Positions 55,598-64,000 of a DNA stretch of 64,000 bases are shown here, one piece after another. The position numbers and the translations under genes were made by a program. Below the pieces are notes generated by a model. That model was not told the DNA's origin. It worked only from the letters and a program-made list of their open reading frames with translations, and ran no database searches. Every line of letters begins with the position of its first letter. Positions within the stretch are counted from its first letter, which is position 1. Location: the NCBI GenBank assembly GCA_965220365.1, contig OZ244823.1:2728001-2792000 (forward strand), read 5' to 3'. The stretch is from Bin80 sp965220365 (GTDB lineage: Bacteria; Bacteroidota; Rhodothermia; Rhodothermales; Bin80).

Positions 55598-56620
55598 ATG
55601 ATTGATACACTTGATACGCCTAAATCAGAGGAGGTAATTCTCCTGGCGAATCACCTCTCTCGTCAGAAAATATTTGATCGTTATCGCCAGACCACAGGAG
55701 CCTTAGCACGGACTCACTGGCAGGTGATTTACCTGAAAAGCCAAGGTAAAATCGTCCGTGACATTGTTGAGGTCACCGGGTATAGCGAAGACTTTGTTCG
55801 GCAGATCATCCTACGCTACAATGAGGCGGGAGCCGATGATTTTATTGACGATAAAGGCTTCCGGGATCAGACTAAATCCGATTATATCCGCAAATCCAGT
55901 GAGTTGGATACAGCACGTCAGGCACAACAGGAAATGCTTGCCACAAGAATTCCTGCCCATCCGGAACTGGAAATTGATGCTTTCCTGAAAACTGCAACCG
56001 AGCTCAGTGGGGATTATTATGATTTTTCTCTCTCCGACGATGGGGTTCTGACCATGGCAATCGGTGATGCAACCGGTCACGGTACAACTGCAGGAATGAT
56101 GGTGATTGCAACCAAAGCACTTTTTAAGGACTCGGCGGATGATTCTGACCTTCTGGGACTTATCCGGCGCATGTCAAAAACCATCAAAAGTGTGAACCTC
56201 CGAAGTACCTATATGCACATCACCCTCGCACGCTATCATCAAGGCGTACTTCAGCTTGTGGGTGCTGGTATGCCTCCACTCCTCATGTACCGATCTGAAA
56301 CTCAAACCGTAGAGGATGTTGTTCTCAAAGGGATGCCCCTGGGCAGTTATACTGATTTCCCCTATGAACAATTAGAGATCCCTCTCAACCCCGGAGATAC
56401 AGTTTTCTTTATGAGTGATGGTCTCCTAGACCTACAGAGTCCGTGTGGCGAAATGCTGCAACTGGATCGAGTCAGAAAAATCTTCGCCGAGGCAGGTGCC
56501 CGCTCCCCGAGCGAAATTATCGCCCATATCCGAAAAGGGGGCATCGCCTGGCGTGCGGGAAGACCTTTGAAAGATGATGTAACGCTCCTGGTCCTTCAGC
56601 GATCAGCGACCGATGGATAG
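55598..56620 (+). CDS. HTH domain fused to SpoIIE/PP2C-type phosphatase
   Basis: About 340 residues. The N-terminal part (to ~95) has an IS630/HTH_29-like helix-turn-helix: ALARTHWQVIYLKSQGKIVR, then DIVEVTGYSEDFVRQIILRY and N-E-A-G. The C-terminal part is a SpoIIE/RsbU phosphatase with metal residues GDYYD, IGDATGHGTTAG, SDGLLDL and DDVTLL. Such phosphatases act on anti-sigma factor antagonists. I chose ATG 55598; a 19-residue extension is out of character. The domain pairing is unusual. It follows the IS110 element and stands alone. Confidence 0.87.
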   Translation: MIDTLDTPKSEEVILLANHLSRQKIFDRYRQTTGALARTHWQVIYLKSQGKIVRDIVEVTGYSEDFVRQIILRYNEAGADDFIDDKGFRDQTKSDYIRKSSELDTARQAQQEMLATRIPAHPELEIDAFLKTATELSGDYYDFSLSDDGVLTMAIGDATGHGTTAGMMVIATKALFKDSADDSDLLGLIRRMSKTIKSVNLRSTYMHITLARYHQGVLQLVGAGMPPLLMYRSETQTVEDVVLKGMPLGSYTDFPYEQLEIPLNPGDTVFFMSDGLLDLQSPCGEMLQLDRVRKIFAEAGARSPSEIIAHIRKGGIAWRAGRPLKDDVTLLVLQRSATDG

Positions 56621-56967
56621 CAAATCCAGTCCTACAGAGTCGGAATCCTCGCAAGGGCGCTGCTATGGGTACTCATGGATCACGCTTCTGCAGGCGTATC
56701 GTATGGGAAATTAGAGGTCCTTGCATAGGCCTGATGGATGCTGTCCCATCCCCGTCAGCCCAGTAGATTGCGTCTATAGCTGGCAACGCTTTGATTCGGT
56801 GTTTACCAGAACCCAAGGCATACCGGAATGGGGCCAAAAACACATATCGTTGCCCCTCGTAGAAGTGAGTCAAGACTTGATGCCGTTATGAGCCGGTAGT
56901 CATAGCCCGAGACTGAACGAGATCTCGTTCCCATACAGAATACAGCAGAACCAAACTTATACTAACC
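56621..56967. other. Intergenic region, no gene supported
   Basis: About 347 bp lie before folD. A 66-residue minus frame (56673-56873) has no recognisable family. The folD promoter should be here. Confidence 0.4.
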
Positions 56968-57840
56968 GTGGCGATACTCATTAATGGAAAGGAAATTGCA
57001 GTTGATGTACGCAAAGAAGTGCGTCGTGAAGTTGCTGCATGGACCGCAGAAGGACATGCTCCCCCCTATCTTGCGGTGGTGCTTGTTGGCAGTAATCCTG
57101 CATCGGCTTCATATGTGCGGGGAAAAATAAAAGCCAGTCAGAACGTTGGTATTGCAGGCGATACCTTGAAGTTCGACGAAAACATCTCTGAGGAAGCTCT
57201 TCTTGAAGTCATCCATGATTTAAATACCAGCCCTCATGTGAGCGGTATCCTTGTGCAATTACCGCTCCCCGACCATCTTAATGCATCACATGTGATTTCT
57301 GCATTAAATCCAGATAAAGATGTCGATGGCTTGCACACGGTAAATGCTGGTCGATTAGCTGCCGGACTTCCAGGTTTTGTGCCCTGTACACCAGCAGGAA
57401 TTGTAGAGCTATTGCGCCGAGCGAATATTGATATCGAGGGGAAGCATGCTGTTATTATTGGGCGATCCAGCCTAGTTGGACGCCCACTTGGAAGCCTCCT
57501 GCTGCGAAAAGAAAACAGCGCAACCGTTACGATCTGCCATAGCCGGACCCGAAACCTGTCTGAAGTCTGCCGCCAGGCGGACATTCTGGTTGCCGCAATT
57601 GGCCGCGCACACTTTGTGACTGCAGAGATGGTTAAGCCTGGAGCAGCTGTCATAGATGTCGGGATCAACCGCATAGATGACCCTACACGTCCCCGAGGGT
57701 ATCGACTTACCGGTGATGTAGGCTTTGAAGAAGTATCGAAAATTGCTGGCTATATTACTCCCGTCCCAGGTGGTGTGGGCCCAATGACCATAGCGATGCT
57801 CCTTAAAAACACAATGACTGCAGCAAGACTGCTCAACTGA
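56968..57840 (+). CDS. folD: Bifunctional methylene-THF dehydrogenase/cyclohydrolase
   Basis: This 290-residue protein begins with GTG. It has GSNPASASYVRGK (with catalytic Tyr and Lys), VQLPLPDHL, PCTPAGIVELL, the NADP motif IGRSSLVGRPL and a C-terminal PVPGGVGPMTIAMLL. FolD interconverts one-carbon forms of tetrahydrofolate. Its stop overlaps the MscS start (TGATG), so the two are coupled. Confidence 0.96.
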   Translation: MAILINGKEIAVDVRKEVRREVAAWTAEGHAPPYLAVVLVGSNPASASYVRGKIKASQNVGIAGDTLKFDENISEEALLEVIHDLNTSPHVSGILVQLPLPDHLNASHVISALNPDKDVDGLHTVNAGRLAAGLPGFVPCTPAGIVELLRRANIDIEGKHAVIIGRSSLVGRPLGSLLLRKENSATVTICHSRTRNLSEVCRQADILVAAIGRAHFVTAEMVKPGAAVIDVGINRIDDPTRPRGYRLTGDVGFEEVSKIAGYITPVPGGVGPMTIAMLLKNTMTAARLLN

Positions 57841-58820
57841 TGCAGGCCGTACCGGAAAACACCCAGGTTGTGGACACAGTACAGGTTGCTGATACCACCT
57901 TGAGTACCATTGACTCTTTGCAGGTAGATACCACCGCAGAAGTAAGCGGGACAATCCCCCAAGTCTTCGTGGACGCAGGCACTCTCTTTTCTGAGGGCCG
58001 ATTCTCCGAAGCCGGAAATGACATCGCTACACAAATCCTAAGTTGGGTGACAGACCTGGCACCCAAAACAGCAGGAGCCTTGCTTGTGCTGGTCATTTTC
58101 TACGCGGCCTATCGAGTCCTGTACAATTTACTTCGCCGAATTCTGAAAAAAAGTAACGTAGTGCAGCCAGGCCTGCAAACGCTGGTATTACAGGCATTCC
58201 GGCTCCTTTCTATCGTCCTTATAGCCATTACTGTCTTACAGACCATCGGGATTGATCCTGCTGCACTGATCGCTGGTATTGGGGTTGCAGGTATCGCGTT
58301 CGGTTTTGCAGCTCGAGATACCGTTGAAAATATTTTGTCGGGGGTCAGTATTCTGACCGATAAAGCCTTCCGAATTGGTGACACCTTGATCGTCAGTGGC
58401 ACCTATTGTGTGGTTGAAAATATTACGCTCCGCACAACGCGCCTGCGAACACCCAAGAATGAGGTCTTGATCATACCCAATCAGCAGATGGCCAATGAGC
58501 AAATCCTGAATCACACCATTGGCGGTGTTCTTCGAATTGAAATCCCCTTCAGCATTGCCTACAAAGAATCGCCGCAAGAAGCTCGCCGTGTCATTCTAGA
58601 AACCACAAGGCATGATATGCGCCTGATGGAGGATCCCGAACCACGAGTCGTAGTGACCAGCTTAAATGACAGCAGTGTAGACTTGAGCTTATGGGTGTAC
58701 GTGGAGAATCCAAAAGAGGAACGTCAGATTATCTACGACTATACCGAATCCATTAAAAAAGCCTTAAACAAGGCGGGGATCGAAATCCCATTCCCCCATA
58801 TCCAACTGGTCCAGGATTAG
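57840..58820 (+). CDS. Mechanosensitive ion channel, MscS family
   Basis: This 326-residue protein has an N-terminal Thr/Asp-rich region, two or three membrane helices, the pore helix with its Gly/Ala pattern (LIAGIGVAGIAFGFAARDTVENILSG) and the soluble beta domain (RLRTPKNEVLIIPNQQM). MscS-type channels release solutes on osmotic downshock. The start ATG overlaps the folD stop by 1 bp. Confidence 0.93.
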   Translation: MQAVPENTQVVDTVQVADTTLSTIDSLQVDTTAEVSGTIPQVFVDAGTLFSEGRFSEAGNDIATQILSWVTDLAPKTAGALLVLVIFYAAYRVLYNLLRRILKKSNVVQPGLQTLVLQAFRLLSIVLIAITVLQTIGIDPAALIAGIGVAGIAFGFAARDTVENILSGVSILTDKAFRIGDTLIVSGTYCVVENITLRTTRLRTPKNEVLIIPNQQMANEQILNHTIGGVLRIEIPFSIAYKESPQEARRVILETTRHDMRLMEDPEPRVVVTSLNDSSVDLSLWVYVENPKEERQIIYDYTESIKKALNKAGIEIPFPHIQLVQD

Positions 58821-58976
58821 GATTAATACGGGACAACTTATCGAATGATGAGTGCCGTCACCTTCAGGGCTGTCTGTCAAACAGCATCGCGATTGAGTCT
58901 GGAGACTGGAAAGGACTTATCTCTATACACTGCGGATACACACTTGATCACTGCATGGATAACCGCCAATTGGGAT

Positions 58977-59903
58977 TCAGTCTGGACTCCAAGGGATCCA
59001 TCCCACTCCTTGATGCCCAAAATCGAAAAAACCCGGATGCAAACATTCCGAGAGGATCTCTGCTGACTCTACAACCCGCGGACCAGGACGATTAAAATAC
59101 TGATTGCCGTCCGTGACATAGACGCGCTCATTCCGTACGGCGGGGAGATCCTTCCATTGAGGGCTTGAGGTAAGTGATTTCATCTCGCGCAGGGAACGAT
59201 CAATGTCAAATCCGCAAGGCATGATGGCAATCACTTCGGGCTCGGACGCGGCAAGCTTGTCCAGCGAGAGATATTCTGAATGATCTCCTGGCTGACTAAG
59301 AAGACTACTCCCCCCGGCAAAATCTACCAGTTCGGGAACCCAATTGGCTGCAATCATCAGTGGCTCAGTCCACTCAATACAGGCTATTCTAGGCCGACGG
59401 GGTATTTTTTGCACCTTGGTGCGCAGTGATTGAAGCCGGCTCTGAAGACTTGAAACAAGCTCTTTGCCCCTTCCTGAATCACCCAGAGCATCGGATACGC
59501 GCTGGATATCTGTCCAGATATCGTCGAGGGACATCGGCTCAAGCGAAACAATTTCAGGCGCCGAATTCACCAATTCGCACACAGCTTTTTTTACATCACT
59601 AAGGCTTACAGCACAGACTTCACACTGGGTTTGCGTAATAATGACACTGGGCGAGATTTTATCTAACAGTTCGGAATCAACTTTGTACACAGACAGCCCG
59701 TCTCCGACAATCGTTCGAACTTGGTCGTCAATCTCGGCACTGGAGGATTCTGTGGTGATCTTTGAAGATGAGCATACGGGTATCTGTTCAACCGTCCGCG
59801 GGTAGTCGCATTCATGAGATCTGCCGACAAGGCTCGATTCAAACCCCAAGGCACATACGATCTCTGTGGCACTTGCAATAAGAGACACGATCCGGTGATT
59901 CAT
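58977..59903 (-). CDS. BtuF-like cobalamin-binding protein
   Basis: This 308-residue protein is of the type III periplasmic binding fold: RIVSLIASATEIVCALGFES near the start, GRSHECDYP, TQTQCEVCAVS and GNQYFNRPGPRVVESAE. It has no signal peptide, so it seems cytoplasmic, as in the stand-alone BtuF-like family often seen near cobalamin genes. Corrinoid binding is a family inference. No B12 riboswitch is seen; a perfect palindrome lies 32 bp upstream. Confidence 0.85.
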   Translation of the reverse strand: MNHRIVSLIASATEIVCALGFESSLVGRSHECDYPRTVEQIPVCSSSKITTESSSAEIDDQVRTIVGDGLSVYKVDSELLDKISPSVIITQTQCEVCAVSLSDVKKAVCELVNSAPEIVSLEPMSLDDIWTDIQRVSDALGDSGRGKELVSSLQSRLQSLRTKVQKIPRRPRIACIEWTEPLMIAANWVPELVDFAGGSSLLSQPGDHSEYLSLDKLAASEPEVIAIMPCGFDIDRSLREMKSLTSSPQWKDLPAVRNERVYVTDGNQYFNRPGPRVVESAEILSECLHPGFFDFGHQGVGWIPWSPD

Positions 59904-59934
59904 GATATATTGTTTCTTTCGAATGTAATATCAA

Positions 59935-59946
59935 CTTGTATACAAG
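59935..59946. promoter_or_regulatory. Perfect 12-bp palindrome, likely operator
   Basis: CTTGTATACAAG is its own reverse complement, 32 bp before the BtuF-like start. It matches the TTGTATACAA-type sites of GntR-family repressors. No GntR gene is in the window, so the regulator is unknown. Confidence 0.55.
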
Positions 59947-60011
59947 ATATGCTCCCCGAGGTGCAAGTTAGCTGACCAGACTATCCCGCGTCCCTGATTT
60001 CTTTTTGTAAC

Positions 60012-60281
60012 TCAGGCCGTATTCAAGTTGCCGACTACGCGGGCTAATACCTGTAAAGATGAAATCGTGTCTCCTGGACAATGATCTATCAGGGCACCCC
60101 CAAGGATCAGTGAGGAACTTGTCTCGGTATAAACCTGACGGAAAAAGAATTGATCGAACGACTCAACAAGATGTTGCTGGATTACCGGGGCTTGCTTCCC
60201 CCTGATCTGCAATAAACCGTCTCCAGAACTCCCCACTATAATTTCCTGAATTTGCCAAGTTACTTTATGGATTGTCGGCAA
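60012..60281 (-). CDS. Doubtful small ORF of unknown function
   Basis: An 89-residue minus frame starting TTG (MPTIHKVTWQIQEIIVGSSG) has balanced composition but no family resemblance and no clear ribosome site. It may be spurious. Confidence 0.25.
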   Translation of the reverse strand: MPTIHKVTWQIQEIIVGSSGDGLLQIRGKQAPVIQQHLVESFDQFFFRQVYTETSSSLILGGALIDHCPGDTISSLQVLARVVGNLNTA

Positions 60282-60384
60282 CCGTTGAGCCCGTGCTTAT
60301 AAGCATCCGTCTTATTCTACTTGAGTGTCCGATCCGTACAAGTATGCCTTCCATATGCAACCCTTGATGTAGCGTAGCCACTGG

Positions 60385-61002
60385 ATGGAACTTCTTCTCT
60401 ATGCACTAGCCGCACCGGTTATTGGAGTACTCCTTTACCCGATACTGCATGATAATCCAAGGCTCACCAAGACATTTGACCGCTCTATGTATGTGGTGGT
60501 CCCTCTTTTGATATTGATCCAAGTCTTAGGACACCAGATCGAACATCATGGCTGGGCCCCCGCAGGCATCTTAGTGCTCCTGGGGGTCATGGCATTGGGG
60601 CTTCTGATACCGATTGGAGTAGAGCATATATCTCATAATCTTGCCTCAAAGACGGAGGCTTTATCTGTGATTTTCGGTTTTCTTGGACTAGGATTGCATG
60701 CTCTTTTAGAGGGCTCTAGCCTGAATACAGATTCATCAACCATCATCATCCCTCTTGCCGTCCACCGCCTTGCTGTAGGACTAATGATCTGGTGGATCCT
60801 GTATCCTCGCTACGGTCTACCCATCGCCATAATTGGTATTGCCGGGCTTCTGTCTGCTACGCTGACCGGGTTTTTCCTGGCAGACATCTTGCCACATGGA
60901 TTTACTGGAAGTGATCTGTTTCAAGCATTCGTAGCTGGCTCTCTCCTGCACGTCGTTTTTCATGAACACCATCATGGAAGTCCACATGCACATGATCATT
61001 GA
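60385..61002 (+). CDS. ZIP-like divalent metal transporter
   Basis: This 205-residue membrane protein has about seven hydrophobic segments and ZIP-like metal motifs: GLGLHALLEGSSL (HxxxEG), AVHRLAVGLMIW and AGSLLHVVFHEHH. The C-terminus is His-rich (HEHHHGSPHAHDH). It is shorter than typical ZIP proteins. It probably carries Zn, Fe or Mn; direction is unknown. Confidence 0.78.
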   Translation: MELLLYALAAPVIGVLLYPILHDNPRLTKTFDRSMYVVVPLLILIQVLGHQIEHHGWAPAGILVLLGVMALGLLIPIGVEHISHNLASKTEALSVIFGFLGLGLHALLEGSSLNTDSSTIIIPLAVHRLAVGLMIWWILYPRYGLPIAIIGIAGLLSATLTGFFLADILPHGFTGSDLFQAFVAGSLLHVVFHEHHHGSPHAHDH

Positions 61003-61087
61003 CTTCCTATCCCCCGAAACAAGGAAGTCCTGTGGGAGCATGAATGGGTTTTGATGGGTTCAACGGGCTTGCTATTACCTCCAGTTA

Positions 61088-61819
61088 ATGTGTACTTCAA
61101 AATTGAATATTCTGCTGCTTCAGATACGCAAACCGGACGACCCGATGCGCATCAACGAAGTGGCTGCATTTGCGGAATCAATTGACAGCCCCCGGGAACG
61201 TATCACCGCGGCTGATTTAATTAATGACCCGCCGCAAGCGGAGGCTCTATGTAAGGCAGACCTGGTATTAATCGGGGGAGCTGGTGATTACTCTGTCCCT
61301 GAAGGAGGAGAATGGCTTGATCGGGCACTGGATGCAATGCGCTTATTGTATGCGAAACGCAAACCGGTTTTTGCATCCTGTTGGGGGTTTCAGGCTATGG
61401 CTGCGGCTCTTGGCGGTTCTGTAATTACCGATCCGCAACTTGCCGAACTAGGCACCCTGCAACTTGTGCTCACATCTCAGGGAATGAACGATCCCATCTT
61501 CAGAGGCTTGGGAACCAAGTTCTGGGCACATGTAGGACATCAGGATACTGTTGTGCAACTTCCCAAAGATGCGGTTCGCTTGGCCGAGACCCCGCTCGTA
61601 GCAAATCACGCATTCTGCATGCCCGATGCCCCACTCTACTGCACTCAATTTCATTCAGAACTGAAGAAAGATTTATTGATCCAGAGGTTGATGGCTTATC
61701 CCGAGTATACAGAACGCATTCTTGGCATACCCGTGGAGGAACTGGTCAAAACACTTCGGGAAACACCGGAATCCAATAATCTCATTCGAGAATTTGTTCG
61801 CCACATATTTGCAAACTGA
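61088..61819 (+). CDS. Class I glutamine amidotransferase-like protein
   Basis: This 243-residue protein has the nucleophile Cys in VFASCWGFQAMAAALGG and the catalytic His-x-Glu in YCTQFHSEL. It resembles GMP-synthase-type GATase domains without a partner synthetase domain. It may hydrolyse a gamma-glutamyl amide. The stop lies 1 bp before the cyanophycinase-like start. Confidence 0.88.
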   Translation: MCTSKLNILLLQIRKPDDPMRINEVAAFAESIDSPRERITAADLINDPPQAEALCKADLVLIGGAGDYSVPEGGEWLDRALDAMRLLYAKRKPVFASCWGFQAMAAALGGSVITDPQLAELGTLQLVLTSQGMNDPIFRGLGTKFWAHVGHQDTVVQLPKDAVRLAETPLVANHAFCMPDAPLYCTQFHSELKKDLLIQRLMAYPEYTERILGIPVEELVKTLRETPESNNLIREFVRHIFAN

Positions 61820-61820
61820 C

Positions 61821-62666
61821 ATGAAATCCCTGATCCGCGGCTCCCTCATCCTATTTGTACTACTCGCCGGGCAGGCACGGGCGCAATCTCCACAAAATGG
61901 TTCTTTGGTGATTGCAGGTGGGGGAATATTGAACTCAGAAATACTCGACCGCTTCGTAGAATTAGCCGGTGGTCCTGAAAGCCACATTGTCGTGATTCCC
62001 ACAGCAAGTGCATCTGACTCGTTCAGTGTCGATTTTCGTGGACTTCAATTATTCCGGGAACGAGGAGCCTCAAACGTAACCTTATTACATACTCGGGACA
62101 GGGCTACTGCAGATGCCGACTCCTTTGTTCAGGTAATCCATGAGGCAAATGGTGTGTGGTTCACTGGCGGTCGTCAATGGCGCCTTGCAGACTCCTACCT
62201 GAATACAAAAACCGAGGAAGCCCTGTGGGAACTCCTGGAAAGAGGAGGGGTGATTGGCGGATCGTCAGCCGGAGCTACAATCCAGGGATCCTATCTCGTA
62301 CGCGGCGACACCAGGACAAATACCATCATGATGGGAGATCATGAAGAAGGCTTTGGGTTTCTGCAAAACACGGCCATTGATCAACACCTGCTACGACGTA
62401 ATCGCCAGTGGGACCTCCTTGAAATCCTCCATGCTCATCCTGAGCTACTTGGTATTGGAATTGATGAGAACACTGCCATTGTCGTACAGCAGGACTGGTT
62501 TGAAGTGATTGGAGCCTCGTATGTCGTGATTTATGATAGACAGCACATGATTGAGGGGGAAGGCCATTATTATTTTTTGAGCCCTGGAGATACCTACCAC
62601 CTCCCCGAACGTAGTCCCTACCGCAACAATGAGCCCCTCGAACGCGTGATTAAACGCACCTGGTAG
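61821..62666 (+). CDS. Secreted cyanophycinase-like peptidase (S51)
   Basis: About 281 residues with a signal peptide (to ARAQS). Peptidase S51/cyanophycinase motifs include LVIAGGGILNSEILDRF, VWFTGGRQWRLADSYL and the nucleophile in GGSSAGATIQG. Cyanophycinase cleaves beta-Asp-Arg dipeptides; other S51 members cleave Asp-X. An exported form suggests use of outside peptides. I chose ATG 61821, which directly heads the signal peptide. Confidence 0.9.
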   Translation: MKSLIRGSLILFVLLAGQARAQSPQNGSLVIAGGGILNSEILDRFVELAGGPESHIVVIPTASASDSFSVDFRGLQLFRERGASNVTLLHTRDRATADADSFVQVIHEANGVWFTGGRQWRLADSYLNTKTEEALWELLERGGVIGGSSAGATIQGSYLVRGDTRTNTIMMGDHEEGFGFLQNTAIDQHLLRRNRQWDLLEILHAHPELLGIGIDENTAIVVQQDWFEVIGASYVVIYDRQHMIEGEGHYYFLSPGDTYHLPERSPYRNNEPLERVIKRTW

Positions 62667-64000
62667 TTAAGCTAAAATTCCAGCAACTAGGAACGCACAA
62701 AATGACACGCCCGCAATGAGCGCAGAGTAAGGCAGCTGCGTATTCACGTGATCGACATGATCGCATGCAGAGGCCATTGAGGATATGATGGATGTATCCG
62801 ATAGCGGTGATGCATGATCTCCATAGACTCCCCCTGAAAGGATCGCCCCGAGCATAAGTGGCTCAGAAATTCCCAGCCCTGCAGCCAATGGCAATGCCAG
62901 GGGAATCAGGATCGCGAATGTAGTCCACGACGACCCCAGAGTGAAGGATACGACACATCCTATTGCAAAAACCAACGCTGGTAACCACCAGGTCCAGATA
63001 TCCCCTCCCAAAATCGAAACAATGTAGGGTCCCATTTCCAGGTCACGTGACACCTTGCCAAGTGCAAAGGCCAGAACCAAAAGCGCAACTACACCAACCA
63101 AACCTGATGCTCCTTTAATGACATAATCGGTGGATTTTGCGGGAGTTAACAGTATTTCTCCCTTGCGTGGGATCATATAAATGACTATCGCTACTATCAC
63201 TGCAATTCCTACAGCCCACAATACCGCAGTTGAGCCACTTCCCTCCATCAGATTACCGTCCCCCGTCAAGTAGAGGCTGACAAAGATCATACCTATCATT
63301 ACAGCGATTGGAGCCAAAAAGTCATAAACCCGACCCCGGTCTGGGTGAATCGGCTCCAAACCGGCTACCTCATCTGCGATCATTGGACTGGATCCAGGAC
63401 GAATCAACTGCCCGGTCGTGGCCGCCCGACGCTCCGCCCGACGCATTGGTCCGAATCCCCACCCGGTTAAAGCAAGCAGCAGTGCAAAAAAGATCGCCAG
63501 AAGTGAAAAAAAATTGTAGGGCAATGCAGCGACCAACGTATTTACTGCCGTCGTTTCATATCCTTGAACCAGCAACAATCCCAATACGAATGCTCCCCAG
63601 CCGTTGAGAGGAATTGCCATACAAACAGGAGCGCTGGTCGCATCACAATAGTACGCCAGTTTTTCCCGCGGTAGCTTCAGGCGATCAAAAAATGGTCGGC
63701 TGAGTGTACCTACAACCAGAGATGTAATACTGGATTCCACGAAGATAAGGAGGCCCGTAAACCAGGCAAGTAACTCTACTCCCCTGCGCGTCTTGGCAAG
63801 TCCTGCCTTCTGCACAACGCGCACAAAAGCTGCAACTCCTCCCGAAACCTGTACCAATGCGATCAACCCTCCGACCAGAAGGCTGAAGATCAGGATTTTG
63901 GTGTTTGATGGCTCAGCAAATACGGCAACCATCACATCAGCCATCTGGGCCAACCCTTTGACTGGGTTTCCCCCAGCCAGTATGGTCGTTCCAACCCAGA
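62667..64000 (-). CDS. NhaC-family Na+/H+ antiporter (partial, runs off right edge)
   Basis: The minus frame stays open to the window edge, reading VGTTILAGGNPVKGLAQMAD upstream of any in-window start, so the N-terminus lies outside. More than 440 residues show ~10 membrane segments and the NhaC signature GGVYGDHASPLSDTSIISS. It exchanges Na+ or an amino compound for protons or similar. It meets the cyanophycinase-like stop with no gap. Confidence 0.93.
   Translation of the reverse strand, partial: WVGTTILAGGNPVKGLAQMADVMVAVFAEPSNTKILIFSLLVGGLIALVQVSGGVAAFVRVVQKAGLAKTRRGVELLAWFTGLLIFVESSITSLVVGTLSRPFFDRLKLPREKLAYYCDATSAPVCMAIPLNGWGAFVLGLLLVQGYETTAVNTLVAALPYNFFSLLAIFFALLLALTGWGFGPMRRAERRAATTGQLIRPGSSPMIADEVAGLEPIHPDRGRVYDFLAPIAVMIGMIFVSLYLTGDGNLMEGSGSTAVLWAVGIAVIVAIVIYMIPRKGEILLTPAKSTDYVIKGASGLVGVVALLVLAFALGKVSRDLEMGPYIVSILGGDIWTWWLPALVFAIGCVVSFTLGSSWTTFAILIPLALPLAAGLGISEPLMLGAILSGGVYGDHASPLSDTSIISSMASACDHVDHVNTQLPYSALIAGVSFCAFLVAGILA

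Larger units (their letters stand above)
59904..60384. other. Intergenic region with CTTGTATACAAG palindrome
   Basis: About 480 bp separate the divergent BtuF-like and ZIP-like genes. Apart from the palindrome at 59935-59946 and one doubtful 89-residue minus frame (60012-60281), nothing is supported. Confidence 0.4.

Noticed and set aside
56673..56873. 66-residue minus frame
   Set aside because: No family resemblance, no ribosome site and no partner genes; probably chance.
59904..60011. Cobalamin riboswitch before the BtuF-like gene
   Set aside because: No B12-box-like core is visible; only the palindrome is seen.

Overview
The window reads as chromosome of a Gram-negative bacterium of the Bacteroidota/Rhodothermota type. 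This is an inference from family content: an LptB/LptC/OstA lipopolysaccharide export set, a peptidase-propeller-barrel outer membrane protein, bifunctional phosphoglucose/phosphomannose isomerase, an HU-like/SPOR membrane protein and a GltBD pair. No rRNA is present, so the assignment is tentative. Two tRNA genes (Pro-GGG, Gly-GCC) and one SAM-I riboswitch are clear. Neither tRNA encodes its CCA tail.

Layout. 1-2617: 5' part of a large secreted Ig-like repeat protein that runs off the left edge. 3138-4372: a ROK kinase and a small HTH protein that overlap tail to tail. 4690-19845: a long minus-strand run with tRNA-Pro, a MerR regulator, a secreted CbiX-like protein, CvpA, an outer membrane group, PGI/PMI, polyprenyl synthase, adenylate kinase, two small membrane proteins, a LuxC/LuxE pair, a thioredoxin-fold protein and a sodium symporter. 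20277-26529: an accessory stretch with an AAA ATPase behind a 23-bp tandem repeat, a penicillin-acylase-type hydrolase, an orphan ParA and a lone TnpB flanked by an inverted repeat. 26583-35030: Maf, FolB, a PfkB kinase, an HU/SPOR-SIS-ROK operon, exonuclease I and DsbD. 35002-41108: ribosomal L9-S18-S6, RF1, a DAHP-synthase-like protein, LptB, OstA-like and LptC on one strand.

41146-51399 holds tRNA-Gly and methionine/aspartate-family biosynthesis (Asd, MetX, MetY under a SAM-I riboswitch), then glutamate synthase GltD/GltB. 51838-55597 is an accessory zone: a small porin-like barrel, a 179-bp MITE-like element with CTAG duplications, a DUF1640-type coiled-coil protein with 21-bp repeats, an ISL3-type transposase remnant and an IS110-family insertion. 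55598-64000 has an HTH-PP2C phosphatase fusion, FolD-MscS, a cobalamin-binding-like protein behind a perfect palindrome, a ZIP-like transporter, a glutamine amidotransferase, a secreted cyanophycinase-like peptidase and an NhaC antiporter that runs off the right edge.

The observations most worth following are: the DAHP-synthase-like protein (37299-38318), in which all four metal-ligand positions of the type I-beta family appear replaced; the fusion of a transposase-like HTH to an intact SpoIIE/PP2C phosphatase (55598-56620); the isolated TnpB with intact catalytic residues inside a 23-bp inverted repeat; the LuxC/LuxE pair without LuxD or luciferase; and the MITE and transposase remnants around 52.8-55.5 kb. 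All calls come from reading the sequence; no database search was run.
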